Shown: positions 45,535 through 56,131 of the stretch, one piece after another
How positions within the stretch are numbered: position 1 is the stretch's first letter
Layout: each line of letters begins with the position of its first letter
From: Cudoniella acicularis
Lineage: Eukaryota; Ascomycota; Leotiomycetes; Helotiales; Helotiaceae
Assembly (NCBI GenBank): GCA_013054445.1
Contig: JAAMPI010000018.1
Span: forward strand, 1-64,000
Reading direction: 5' to 3'
Length of the DNA stretch: 64,000 nt
Notes under the pieces: model-generated
The model's input: the letters and a program-made list of their open reading frames with translations, nothing else
The model's database searches: none
Told to the model about the DNA's origin: nothing
Translations under genes and position numbers: made by a program

Positions 45535-47712
45535 TCATTCCTCACCTATAAATGTCTTTACATCTGCAACAGCTGCTCTGGCCATTTTCTTCAAAAACAC
45601 CCTTTTGTCTGCCTCACGGTACTTCTCCCACCCATCTAATCCTTCTTTGGCTTGAATACTCAACGTTTCGTAGCCTTGCTTGATAACTCCTGCAACCTGG
45701 ACACTCGTCAAGTGCTTCCCTTTCCTCCCCTGCGCCCCGTCCGCCAATAGTTGCTTGTAATGCGTCGTCACGCTGATGAGGGTATCTATCGAACTATTTG
45801 GCCGTTTTGTGAGCTCATAGCTGTCGCGAAATTTCACCAAGATTTCTCCCGTTTCAACCAGTTTATAAAAGAGATCATCGTAAGCAGCCGGATTGGGAAG
45901 GAATGCCTCTCCGGCAGATAATGATAGAGCAATCAAATTGACGAGATCATCGAGAAGGATTTCGATATGGTTGAGATGCTTCAGGTCCGACGTGTAGGTA
46001 GTAAGGAAGCGAACAAGTGATAGGAGGGATCTGAATAACTCCGACCAGTGGTAGTTGAGCCGCGTTCGAGATCGAGATAGGTGAGAGATGAGTCGGAGGA
46101 CAATGCCTACGCAGAGAATATAGAAGTCCACATCAAGACGCCGCCGCAAATTATGATTGATTCCATCAATCATCATATCCAAGATACTAGCTGCAAGCAT
46201 TCTGTCGCCTCGAACTAAAGGCAGGTAGGGGGAGCGCTGTCGGCATAACCTAACTGACATCTTGCTCTCGTCGCTACATATTCTTTTACATAGCACTTGA
46301 TCTTCTATCAGTAGTCGGAGGATTAGAAGGTTGAGATGGGAATATAACGTGGTTCGGAATGAGGAATGTGCATGTTGGAAGAAGTACGAGGTGACAGAGA
46401 GAAAGCTTGCAATAGGTGGCTCAAGACCCTTCTCAGCGGATAAAGAGACAAAATTGAAGCAGAAAAGTTTGTTGGCATGTGCAAAGTCATAAGTCGCCAG
46501 AAGGATAGCAGCTTCGCTTCCAGGTCTGCCCGCACATATTAGTCAAGTTATAGCATGAGACTTCATCGACGTACAATTTTGCAAACATTTCCTTCGCCAG
46601 TTCAGGGTCAATCACTGGAGGGGTTGTTTTGGCACCAGCAGCAATCGCCCCCAGTCCAATCATATTGAGAGTAGTTCCAATGGACCAGCCTTCAGGCAGA
46701 TCTTCCTGGATCGCAACATACTTTCCACGTGCACTTGTGCATGTGTATCCGACCGACCTAATTATTTTCTGTATGGTCCCCTCATTAACGAAGTCATCGA
46801 GTCGTAGTCGGTATGGATTTTGAAATTCGAACTTGTTGTAATTTGCTAAAAGGCCGAGAAGGGTAAACGGTTCAAACGCGCGCGATATGGTATCGGAATC
46901 TTGTATAAACTGTTCACCATGAGAACTAGAGTTTGCCAGTAGTTTTGAGGGTCACCCACTTTCATAAGGGAAGGGAAAAGATCGCGATGCGTGAAATACG
47001 AAAGAAGACTTGTTTGATAGGCCCCCGACACAACGGCGAGGGCTACCTTGATAGCTTTCTGGCGGATATCCACTGCTTTATATCAGACACTGTCATGGGT
47101 TTCGGAACCAAGGGACCTACAAGTTCTCCCCGTTCTTATTGTGACGTCCAGCGCAGCAACAAAGTCGGTGAAGACAGCATCCACCTGGTCCAGTCCGGCG
47201 AGAACATTTATTATGTCGGAACTTGGATTAGTATATTTCTTTGGAAGTACTGAAGCAAGAAAAGCTGTGATGGTCTGCCTGGTCAGCGCCGTCTCATATC
47301 CGTAAAGATTCCAGCTTACATCAAGCGCATGCGCATCTGCTGGCTCACTTCCGGTTTTAACACATGCCACTGCCCTCAAAAACAATTGTCGTGTTTGAGT
47401 CTGCGTTCATATCAGATCTGCCAACTGCTTAGCACTTTATGGCGGCTTCGTACCTGCAAGTGAAGAAGATCGTCCGGGCTCAATTCATCAAGGATTCGGT
47501 GCAATGTGGCCTTGTCTGGTCGCAACAGAAAAAACTCCCTCCAGAACCCTTCTGATTTCTCGTGGTCGTCTTCATCCTGCTAGATTGTCAACCCCCGGAT
47601 CTGTCTCCAAACCAGAGTTTGGTCCCACCTTGAGCAGCGCTTCGTATAGCTCTACGATCTTTTGTTGGAAAACCTCAGGTCGGGCCTGTTGGGTGAGAGG
47701 AGAAGGCTCCAT
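45535..47712 (-). CDS. ARMH3 / UPF0588 (DUF1741) armadillo-like helical protein
   Basis: Seven exons on the minus strand, 47712-47629, 47576-47454, 47400-47320, 47274-47121, 47072-46960, 46909-46575 and 46525-45535, give 626 residues with all phases closed. Landmarks are FWREFFLLRPDKATLHRILD near the start, SGAYQTSLLSYFTHRDLFPS, FEPFTLLGLLANYNKFEFQN and DDLVNLIALSLSAGEAFLP. They match the family of human ARMH3 (C10orf76) and fission yeast UPF0588 protein. Human ARMH3 binds PI4KB and supports Golgi PI4P and secretion; the fungal role is not established. All-helical, probably peripheral membrane. It shares a 569-bp divergent promoter region with ISA1. Confidence 0.88.
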
Positions 47713-48281
47713 GCTTCATGGCAGCAAATGATGGACGAGAAGGCTCCGTGCCGGGAGGAGGATGCGTGGCCGCAACCTTTACTTTTTGCGAAACTTTCTT
47801 AGGATGGTGTCGGGAACACTTGCTTCGTGCTGGGTATCGTGCTTCCACCCGGCTTGACTCGCCTTTGTGCGCGTTCTTGGGGTTTGAGCCGGTGCCGATC
47901 TACGCTAGCGGCCGATGCCACGGTTCCCGGTAACGCTTCCGCTGTCCGAAATGCGAACTTGCGTCAGTTGGGCGTCCCAAGTACGGAGTGAGCAGGGTGG
48001 CTGAAAAACAGGGGAGGCTACTCAAGTAATCGTGTTTACGGATCCACACGGGGTATTCCGAATATTGCATGTTTCTTGACCTGAGAATACTTTTGCAAAC
48101 GGCTGCGGACTCTGTACAAAGGCTGAGAAATAAGGCTGAGCCTTTATTTTTGGTCTCTCTTTTCGTCTGATGATTTTAGGGTTGCAAATCAACCGTTTCC
48201 TATTGGCCAAGCTTTCCAGCAGGTGAGCCGAGCACCCTGGATGTGGCACCATTTCTCACTTTCACATCTCCATGGTCTTGA
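47713..48281. promoter_or_regulatory. Divergent promoter region, ARMH3-like / ISA1
   Basis: 569 bp between opposed start codons; no named element recognised. Confidence 0.45.
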
Positions 48282-49183
48282 ATGCCCACTCACTCCCTCA
48301 TCCAACGTTTCACACCTAGAGCTCTGAACTCACGGATTAGACAGCTTCTTTTCGACTCCCTTCCGACTTGGCCCAACATGGCTGCACAGCGTGTTCTTGC
48401 GCCCTTGACATCATCCGCAAGCTTTGTCTTCAGATTTGCCTCATCGCCAGCAACCTCTTCTCTCCGCCCATGCCGACATGTCCTACGATCCTTCTCCTCT
48501 GCACAGTCAACTCAAAGCTCTTCGAAGAGGAAGATGCAGACAAGCACCGCATACCAACCCTACACACTAGACAACCANCNNCCNCCNCCCCGAAACACAG
48601 GCATTTCCGACACATCTATCGCAAGCAGCATACCACAAGTCAATGACACCAGACCGCCCAAGGAAGCAAGCCAACATGCACACAATTTGGGGAAGCCATT
48701 AGAACAGGAATGGAGCATCAGCTTGCCCGAGCAAGAAGCGCAAAAGTCGAAGCCGGTAACAACACCCTCGCCTCAAACTCGAGCGAAGCCCCGACCAAAG
48801 TTACGTGCCCGCAAAGCTGCCATGAACCTCACACCTGGTGCAGTCAAACAACTGCGAGCCTTGCTCCACCAACCCGACCCAAAACTTATAAAAGTCGGTG
48901 TCCGAAACCGTGGATGTAGTGGTCTGGCATATCATTTGGAATATGTTGAGAAACCCGACAAATTCGATGAGGAAGTTGAGCAAGACGGGGTTAAAGTACT
49001 CATCGATAGCAAGGCATTATTTAGCATTATTGGCAGTGAGATGGACTGGGTAGAGGACAAACTCAACCAGAGATTCGTTTTCAGAAACCCAAACATAAGT
49101 AAGTAATCCTCAATGAGTTTTAAACTTCTTCCTAACGAATGACAGAGGAACAGTGTGGCTGTGGTGAATCCTTCACGGTTTAG
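48282..49183 (+). CDS. ISA1: Mitochondrial iron-sulfur cluster assembly protein Isa1
   Basis: Two exons, 48282-49098 and 49146-49183, give 284 residues. A long Arg/Ser-rich N-terminus without acidic residues (from MPTHSLIQRFTPRALNS, or from the second ATG at 48378) predicts mitochondrial import. The A-type scaffold domain lies at the end: MNLTPGAVKQLRALL, VGVRNRGCSGLAYHLEYVEK with the first cysteine, LFSIIGSEMDWVEDKL, and the spliced EEQCGCGESF carrying the last two cysteines. The two CGCG cysteines come only from the 38-nt last exon, so splicing is required for function. Isa1 works with Isa2 and Iba57 in making 4Fe-4S clusters. Several N bases at 48578-48588 leave about four residues unknown in the disordered region. 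Confidence 0.93.
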
Positions 49184-49450
49184 ATTGGAAACTCATTTTC
49201 CGGAATCAATTTTTGCGAGCATTGCACTGGCATTTGGGCGGCGTTTTGGATTGGATACCAACATCAGCATCAGAGCTGATTTGACGCATATACAATATGA
49301 CAACGAATACGAAAACTGCAGGACCTGTTCCGTAGCCTGAGACTGATGTGGGGATCTGTTGATTTGGGTTGAGGATGAGTTGACTTTGCGAGCTTAGTGA
49401 CAGGCTTCCTCCCTCGATAAGGGCTCTTCCAAATCTCCTATTCCGCGACT

Positions 49451-49958
49451 TCATAATACGCCAGGCTCGTAGTCCACAACCCTCACGTTCTGTACGATCC
49501 CATCCAGGCTTTTAATGAACGCTAGATGTGCTGGGTCATCTTTCAGATAATATCTCCTGTCCTCCGCATTTGCAAAATGTGAGACGAATCCGTGTGTGAA
49601 GGCTCCCTGCAGTGCAAGAAGCGTCAGTGAGTGCTCTTCAAAATGTGAAGGTTGCGTAAACTTCCTACTTGGCGTCCTTCAGGAGAGTTATCGCGGCCGC
49701 CCGAGCTATCCAGGATGTAAGGTTTCTTGCTTGTGGGATGGATGCAATTTTGTCGCAATGCTAGCATGCGCTTGCAGGCCTATATCAAAGATGGAATTAG
49801 AAGAGTGTTTCTTGAGGCGCGACGCGAAATAACTTCGCGCTGAAGATCAGACGCTGCGGGGCACACGCAGGGTTCATTGGGAAACCACGAACATCTTGGA
49901 TAGCCTCTCTCTCAATCGTAGGCTTGAATTCGAAAAGCACGATGTGTACCAGTGTCAT
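49451..49958 (-). CDS. Stress-responsive A/B barrel (Dabb) domain protein
   Basis: Three exons, 49958-49893, 49779-49669 and 49606-49451, give 110 residues, the usual Dabb length. The first exon starts MTLVHIVLFEFKP, the edge strand of the ferredoxin-like barrel. After splicing, RMLALRQNCIHPTSKKPYI, FTHGFVSHFANAEDRRYYL, DDPAHLAFIKSLDG and VRVVDYEPG follow, with the conserved HxxF arrangement. Dabb proteins form small dimers; some are polyketide cyclases, most fungal ones are uncharacterised. The first intron uses an unusual GTTCGT donor. It converges on ISA1, with only 267 bp between the stop codons. Confidence 0.85.
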
Positions 49959-50569
49959 GATTTAGGACTTTGAAATGGGCGAGAGGATTGGAAAACTGTT
50001 TGCATATCTGATTAAAGAAGAAGGGAGTGAAGGAAATCGAAGAAGAATGACAGGGGTGAATTCCACGTTAAGAACGTCATTCCCTCTCCTGATAAATAGG
50101 TAATCCCACATCTGATTATTAAGAAACATGCATACCATATCGACGTACATTTTAACCCCGACGAGCAACAGTATGATTTATTCGTGTTGATTGCACACTG
50201 AGTTCTTGAACCCTGGAAACCAGCGGCGCAGGGAGAAACATTTCCCCGCATTGATGAGTGACATGTGAAACCCTTCTTGAGCACAGAAAAACAACCTGTC
50301 GTGCTTTTGTGCAGTTCAGCGATAAGTGAAAATTTCCTTACAAATGTGTTCTTGTATTTATGCAGTTGACGGATAGAATTTCTCAAACTGGAAAGCTGAA
50401 GCATATTTTGAGTCATTCGCCGAGAACTCTTCTTGGCTGTTGCATATTTGGGTCGCTGAAGTCGCGATTGTTCACAGCAAGGCTCTTGAACAACTACCAT
50501 ACCCCTCAAGTATACTCAACAATTCAAAATCTCACCATCTAGCAATTCCAGCGCGCCTCAGCATTCATA
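49959..50569. other. Intergenic
   Basis: Divergent interval between the Dabb gene and the disrupted HAD gene; it would contain both promoters. Nothing else recognised. Confidence 0.45.
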
Positions 50570-50754
50570 ATGGCAGTCACTTCAAAAACAGAGTCAGTCC
50601 TTCCACACTTCACCACTTCACCACTTCACCACTTCACCACTTCACCACTTCACCACTTCACCACTTCACGCTCTAACAACTCACCAGCTTTCCTCCGATC
50701 CGAGCATGTCTCTTTGATATGGACGGCCTCCTCATAAACACCGAAGACCTGTAT
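50570..50754 (+). pseudogene. HAD-superfamily hydrolase, 5' part, cut by insertion
   Basis: ATG at 50570 in a 23-nt exon (MAVTSKT), an intron 50593-50687 that contains an 8-bp tandem repeat, then an exon from 50688 reading FPPIRACLFDMDGLLINTED. This is HAD motif I (DxDG) of the GS1/pseudouridine-5'-phosphatase-like group, in which the first aspartate is the phosphoryl-accepting nucleophile. Homology ends at about the LY codons (50749-50754). The rest of the enzyme resumes 3.8 kb downstream, beyond the recombinase element. Confidence 0.8.
50606..50669 (+). repeat. Perfect 8 x 8-bp tandem repeat (CACTTCAC)
   Basis: Eight head-to-tail copies of cacttcac fill most of intron 1 of the HAD gene. 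It is non-coding, so copy number may vary freely. Confidence 0.95.
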
Positions 50755-53700
50755 CATAGCGGGGTCGGTGTATATACCCCCTCGTCTCTTCTCACACCGA
50801 CTTGCTTCTTCTCTTTCTTACAACCTTTTTTCTCGCTATAACCTATCATAATAAACAAGCACTTCCAACTCGACTATAGTCACAAACGCCGAGTCCGCTA
50901 TGATAAATAACCTCTTGTTATGGCAACAAGCCCGCACTGGCACCCTCAAATCGACAGTGTCGATTCGCGTACTGTAGGTTAGTAGGTAGGTGGTGCGTCG
51001 TGGGTCACTCCTTCCTCGTTGGGCTTCTACGCTCGCGACTGCACCTTTTAACTGCTTCATCTGCAATCTTCGCTTTGTTTCGCGATAACTTTTTTCCCTT
51101 CACATGTGTTCCCTTCACCATCATCGTCACCAAACCTCCCTGATACTCAGCGAAGAGATGGAGGCCCTAGCACATCAGTTCCTCCATCTCCCAGAGTGTT
51201 ATGACTCTGATGAAGCAGCCTCGGAGGATGAGCAGCAGCCTGTCGCCTTTAGGCAGGGAATGCGCCAAATCAAGGTGATCTTCGAGAACGCCTTGGAGAA
51301 TAGGACGACGTCCAAGAAAGCCTTGAAGAATCACCGTCCCATTGCATCAGCTCCCGGCACGCAAGAGCACAACCAACGCTGGTATAACATCTTCATGGCC
51401 TTCTTCAAGACCCTCAATCTTCCGTAAGTCCTTTTTTTTCTCTCGAGACCTACCTGCCTGGGACACCCAGCTGACTTCCATCTTCGGTTAGACCCGCAAC
51501 AAAACCTCATGCTGACCATGTTTACCGCTTCATGGACGTCGCAGCCCGGACCCTCATCAGGAGTGGAATCCGCAACAAGGCTCTCCCTTCACTCTCCTCG
51601 CTCCAAACAGGCCTGCGGCACTTGGTGGCTATGCTTATCGAGATCTACGGCTTCACTGCCACCAAACAAGACTCCAAACGAATCGAGTCGCTCTTCAACA
51701 AGTTGGTGAAGGAAAAAGTCCTTTTCAAGGGCAAGTGGAGAAAGCCTAACCGCGTAGGCTTCCAGACCATCCTGTACATGGTGGACACATGGATGAGCTC
51801 GGGTTTGAAGGATGGTGTTCTGTCTTGGGACATCCACATCTCCAGACAGCTCAGCATCGTCCTCATTGGATCCTTTGGTTCTCGCTGTGGGGACGTGGTC
51901 CGCTCGAGAATGTATGCCGACATGGAGTGCGTATGCTACAGGGACCTCACGATCTCCTTCTTTGGTGGTGATGATACCCAGGACTTGATCATGAATGTTA
52001 CCCTGCGTTTCGTCAAGGGTTACAAGTAAGTCCGACAATCCTCTCGAATCGGGCAGTGCCGATTTTACTGATGACTTAATGCAGGGATATGGAAAACGAC
52101 GATCGTAGCTTTCGAGTCGATGCGCTTCACAGTAACGCCCACAATGCCACGTGTGCCGTGAAGATGCTGCTCATTCAAGCTCTCCGAGTTGGTGCTGTTG
52201 CAGCAAAGTCTTGGTCGGAACTCAAGGCGCAGACCCTCGGCCGTGCCGACAAAACCGTGCAATGGACCACACCAGATCATCCTGTCATTCCAGCCCTGAT
52301 GGGACGCAGTGCATTTCTTGACCTCGCCAAACCTGCCGTGGTTCAGCAGCCGTTGAGAACCATTAACTCGATGGCGTGGAAGGCCCGGTTCGTCAACGGG
52401 TTCCGTGTCCATGACCTTCGTCATGGAACACTCGCTGATTTGGCGCACCTTGACGACCAAAGCAAGATCCGTGGACATGCTAGCATGGCATCTGCTGCTT
52501 CAGTTGGGCATAAAATGTCTACTTTCATGGCAGACACAACCGAGTCCTACATTGGTGGAAGTGATGCCTCGACGTGGACCTTGCGTGCCGAATCGACATG
52601 GATTGACTCGAGAGGACCAAAGATCGGCCAGGTGCCTTTCATACCTAGGCCATTTGCCCCAGATGAGCTGGTGAACTATTGCAAAAGTATGAAGTGGGAT
52701 CATCTGGACGAAGCAAAGATCAAACGAGCGCGTCATGACTTGCGTGTCCGAGACAAGGAGGAATGGAGAGCCATGTGCAGCACTGACGCAGCACCCTTCG
52801 TGGCGGCAGCAGCACCCTCTGCAGCTTCAAAGCTCGGTAAGACTACCCCCCCCCCTCCTCCCCCTTTCCCCAAAAGTACTTTCGGCTAAGATCATTGCCA
52901 GCCTTGCAACCCCTTGCTCCCAAAGACATCAACGCCAAGATTGCCAAAAGAGCCTCTTCCGACGAGGACAAGATCGACCCCTCCCTGCTTGCGCTGCCAG
53001 TCCCTGGAAAAGTACTTTCACAATCGACGCTGTCCATCCCAGTCACCCAATCGGCAGCGCCGATTCTCGATGCCCTCGACCAGCCCTGGTCGGACAGCGT
53101 CGTCAGTCAAGATGATCCCGACATCCTCGAATCCGACAAGGCCTTGAGTGAAGAGGAGGCTGACAACGCTCAACACTTGATGGGCCTGATCTTGGGCTCC
53201 TCCGAGGAGGGGCAGTCTGCGGAAGATCTTGCCACCGATGAGGAGACCGAATTTCTTGACGCTCTTGAGGATTCCCCCGCACGGCATGCCACGGACGATC
53301 CCATTCATGCCAACGCCGACGAGTTCATAAAGTACTTTTCAAGCATGAATGTTACCAAGCACACGGGTATCTGGGCTTGGAGCGAAAGCAAGTTCAATGA
53401 ACAGGTCGAGCAATATCTGCCCTGCGGCAACAGCAGGGACCGGCCCACTCGCTTCGTCATCTCATGCCCCAATCGTATATATGGTTGCCCTTACACTTCG
53501 TCGTATGGACTCTCGGTCGCTCACCACCACGATGTCTGTACGAAAACATCTGCGGAGGCCACGCGGGCTTCGGGAAAACCAGCAACTGGTGGCTTCAAAT
53601 GTAGAAAGGAAGGCTGCGGAGAGGAGTTCCCATCGAAGGACACCCGATGCGATCACGAGCGACAGCATAATTGGACGAGGAAGCAATGCGATCTCGGCTG

Positions 53701-54484
53701 CACAGATGGTGCCTGGTTTGACCATCACGCCCAGTGGAAGAGGCACAGGGACCGCCATCATGATGACAGATGGGATGTGACGACCACTTGTTCTTTTCCC
53801 GGCTGTACTCGGACTGACCCTTTCGCGGCCCAAACCGACTTGGTGAGTCATCTGAGATGGGTTCACAAGCTGGCTGGGGCTGCGACGAAGCCGTATTTGC
53901 CACCCAAACCTCCGTTGCCAACATGGGGAAAGAGGCTCTGTCCGTTCCCAGACTGTGTGCGAGCTGCCCCAGGAGCAACTGGGTTCAGTAATCTACAAGG
54001 TATAATGCGCCACCTTATGGGAAAGAAGGAGCACTGTCACGGTATGTCCGAAGAGAGGGCTGCAGAGGTGGCCAAGGGCGTCAAAATGGGAAAGAGTATC
54101 GAGGAAATGGACATTGTCGATTCTTGACTGGCTGGGGAGATGCTAGTATGGGGTGTCGTTTATTGCTACTCACTGTTGCGACTGCTACTTAGCCAAGATG
54201 GAGCATCATTTGCTATTGAAATATGTATAGATTGTGATGGAGAGGTTGGAGTTTACAAGACTTGCACGAAAGGATGTGCGCTTGGGGGGGGGGGTTATAC
54301 TTGTATCATTGGGCGGAGCGGAATTGCTATTCCTGTAGCATTCATCATCTGAGTTGGGATTTTAACATGACGGGAGAGGAGTGTTATAGACTCTGAGGAG
54401 GTCGTAGAAATAGTATGTCAATCCAAAATTACTTTTGAACTCCTAGCAAGTTAATTGTACAAGTCCACTCTTGCAGATCCAATG
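50755..54484 (+). mobile_element. Tyrosine-recombinase element inserted in the HAD gene
   Basis: About 3.7 kb of DNA separates two halves of one HAD hydrolase gene in the same orientation, and its only gene encodes a tyrosine recombinase. Exact ends are not resolved. The left end is close to 50755 and the right end lies between about 54300 and 54484. An 8-bp direct repeat TGTATCAT occurs at 50750-50757 and 54302-54309 and could be a target duplication or chance. Short GTATA..CCCC phrases lie in inverted orientation near both ends (50769-50784 and 54285-54300). No long terminal repeats are seen. Size, single intron-bearing YR gene and lack of long terminal repeats resemble Cryptons; the catalytic region also recalls DUF3435 captains of Starship elements. 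Confidence 0.72.
51158..54127 (+). CDS. Tyrosine recombinase with C-terminal C2H2-like zinc fingers
   Basis: Four exons, 51158-51423, 51492-52025, 52085-52836 and 52902-54127, give 925 residues, all in phase. The recombinase core shows box I SFGSRCGDVV (Arg219), HDLRH (His376, Arg379), KIRGHASMAS (His398) and TTESYIG (Tyr422), so the R..HxxR..H..Y set is complete and the enzyme could be active. An upstream helical region (~100-200) resembles a core-binding domain. Between box I and HxxR, CYRDLTISFF and LRFVKGYK recall DUF3435 proteins. After a Pro-rich and acidic linker (~505-690), residues ~706-898 hold four to five Cys/His clusters such as CRKEGCGEEF..H..H, CSFPGCTRTDPF..HLRWVH and CPFPDCVRAAPG..HLMGKKEHCH. 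These probably bind DNA, perhaps the element ends or target. An upstream in-frame ATG at 51104 is possible. Confidence 0.82.
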
Positions 54485-54531
54485 GTAAAACACCCTCTGC
54501 CACAATATCCTTCTCTCTACCTATTCCGCAG

Positions 54532-55224
54532 GTCCTATCACCTGGGACATCAAATCTCAATTGCAAGGCCGCCCCGCCCACGAATCCATCGATCTTCTCC
54601 TCAATTGGGCGAACCTTCCCGACGTCTCGCGCGAGGAATACACCAAGCAACTACACAAAGTCCAAGAAGAACAATTTCGAAATGCCGCTCCGCTACCTGG
54701 AGTAGAGAAGCTGTTAAAGGATTTGGAGAATGGTAAAAATGAGAATGGGAGGAAGATACACATTGCGCTCGCAACAAGCAGTCATAAGGGACATTTTGAT
54801 ATCAAGACTGCGCATTTGGAGGGTCTATTTAAGGTGTTTGAACCTCATCGGAGACTTCTGGGCGATGATCCGAGGATTCCTAAAGGAAAGGGAAAGCCGA
54901 GTCCGGATATCTACTTGCAAGCTTTGAAGGCTGTAAATGAGAGTTTGGAGGAGGGAGAGGAAGAAATTAAACCTGAGGAATGTTTGGTGTTTGAAGATGG
55001 TATTCCAGGGGTTGTGGCGGGGAGGAAAGCAGGCATGAGAGTGGTTTGGGTGCCGCATCCGGGATTGGCGGCTGAGGTATAAGGGGAAGGAAGGAGAGGT
55101 TTTGGCTGGGTTGGCAGATAAAGATGCGTATAAGGAGGGGATGGTAGGTGATGGGTGGGGAGAGCAGCTTGTGAGCTTGGAGTGCTTTCCTTATTCTAAG
55201 TATGGGATTATGACTAAAGAATAG
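54532..55224 (+). pseudogene. HAD-superfamily hydrolase, 3' part, with a second lesion
   Basis: From an intron acceptor at 54531 the frame reads GPITWDIKSQLQGRPAHESI, then the cap-domain helices, IHIALATSSHKGHFDIK (motif II, Thr/Ser), KGKPSPDIYLQALK (motif III Lys) and ECLVFEDGIPGVVAGRKAGM (motif IV acidic pair), as in GS1-like HAD phosphatases. The first frame stops at 55080-55082 after GLAAEV. A one-base shift at about 55076 reopens the expected C-terminus (KGKEGEVLAGLADKDAYKEG) to a TAG at 55222-55224. So this gene has at least two breaks: the inserted element and an extra base. A separate, promoterless 3' product is unlikely to fold, since motif I is missing. Confidence 0.8.
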
Positions 55225-55951
55225 AAGATACAGGTAAGTACCTCGTAGATTGCTGCATCTAAATTACAGAAGTGGTCCGCTTCCTGCGTTATCGCTCCTA
55301 TTTCTTTCACCGTGAACGTTCTGGGTCATTAACTCACCTAACCTATTCTCAAGAACGAATGTAGTATTATTGCAAGAATGTATTTCTCTCTTCCAATAGC
55401 GCTCTTCGAATACAGAGTAACATCTATGTGCTAGCTTCCCGCCCTTCTTCCCTCGTTTACTTGACCTCACAATGCTCAAGTAGAGCTTTCGTATTTCGTG
55501 CCTCACGTACCGTAGCACCTATCTCGATCTGAATTGTTGATCAATTAGGAATTTAACAACCGCATTTTCCTAGGTTTGAGGAATTTTATGTCAAGAAGAC
55601 TGCAGCGGTACCAAAGACTGAATGAAAATTGAATGGTTCTTCTTCCCGGAGATTTTTTCTAGGGACTTCCGAGCTTGCGTATGCCTTCCGTAACTTATAT
55701 ACTGAATAGGCTATGAAACATGAAGCGAGGAAAGCGGTCATTCTCAGCGGACTCGAGTACCCTTGCATGAATGGATGTCAGCTTGGATGGTGGAATTCAG
55801 GTTGCGTTATTGGTTTTTGCCACAGCCTACAATTCTTTTGCAACATGCTTCATTATGGACACAGCAGAGGTCTTTTTTGTATTGTCCATGTATACCAGCT
55901 GAGGATGGTGTGGAAGAAGTGACAAAGTAGATAGAAATATCTCGGGAAAAT
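55225..55951. other. Intergenic
   Basis: No supported gene. A minus-strand frame at 55586-55768 (60 codons, one hydrophobic stretch) is too weak to call. Confidence 0.4.
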
Positions 55952-56131
55952 ATGAGTGCAGCGGATCCCACCAATGTACTCGCAGGGACGTATTTGTCCT
56001 TGACACCACCTGATCGAGATTCATTGGGGGAAATCTATGGGTCGAGCCTTGGTTCGCTTTTGGCTCTGGAGCCGGAATTTGACCTAGAAAATGTGTTCAA
56101 GACAGCTATCTCAAATTTGAAAGAAATTTGA
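55952..56131 (+). pseudogene. C-terminal fragment of a berberine-bridge-type FAD oxidase
   Basis: A 59-codon frame reads SLGEIYGSSLGSLLALEPEF then DLENVFK, which fits the BBE C-terminal motif (iYG.ny.rL..lK..yDP.nvF). No FAD-binding domain is found upstream; the frame is closed by TAG at 55927. Interpreted as a relic. Short and matched only by memory of the motif, so tentative. Confidence 0.35.

Noticed and set aside
50606..50669. Octamer array considered as CRISPR
   Set aside because: Head-to-tail copies without spacers in a eukaryotic intron; a simple minisatellite.
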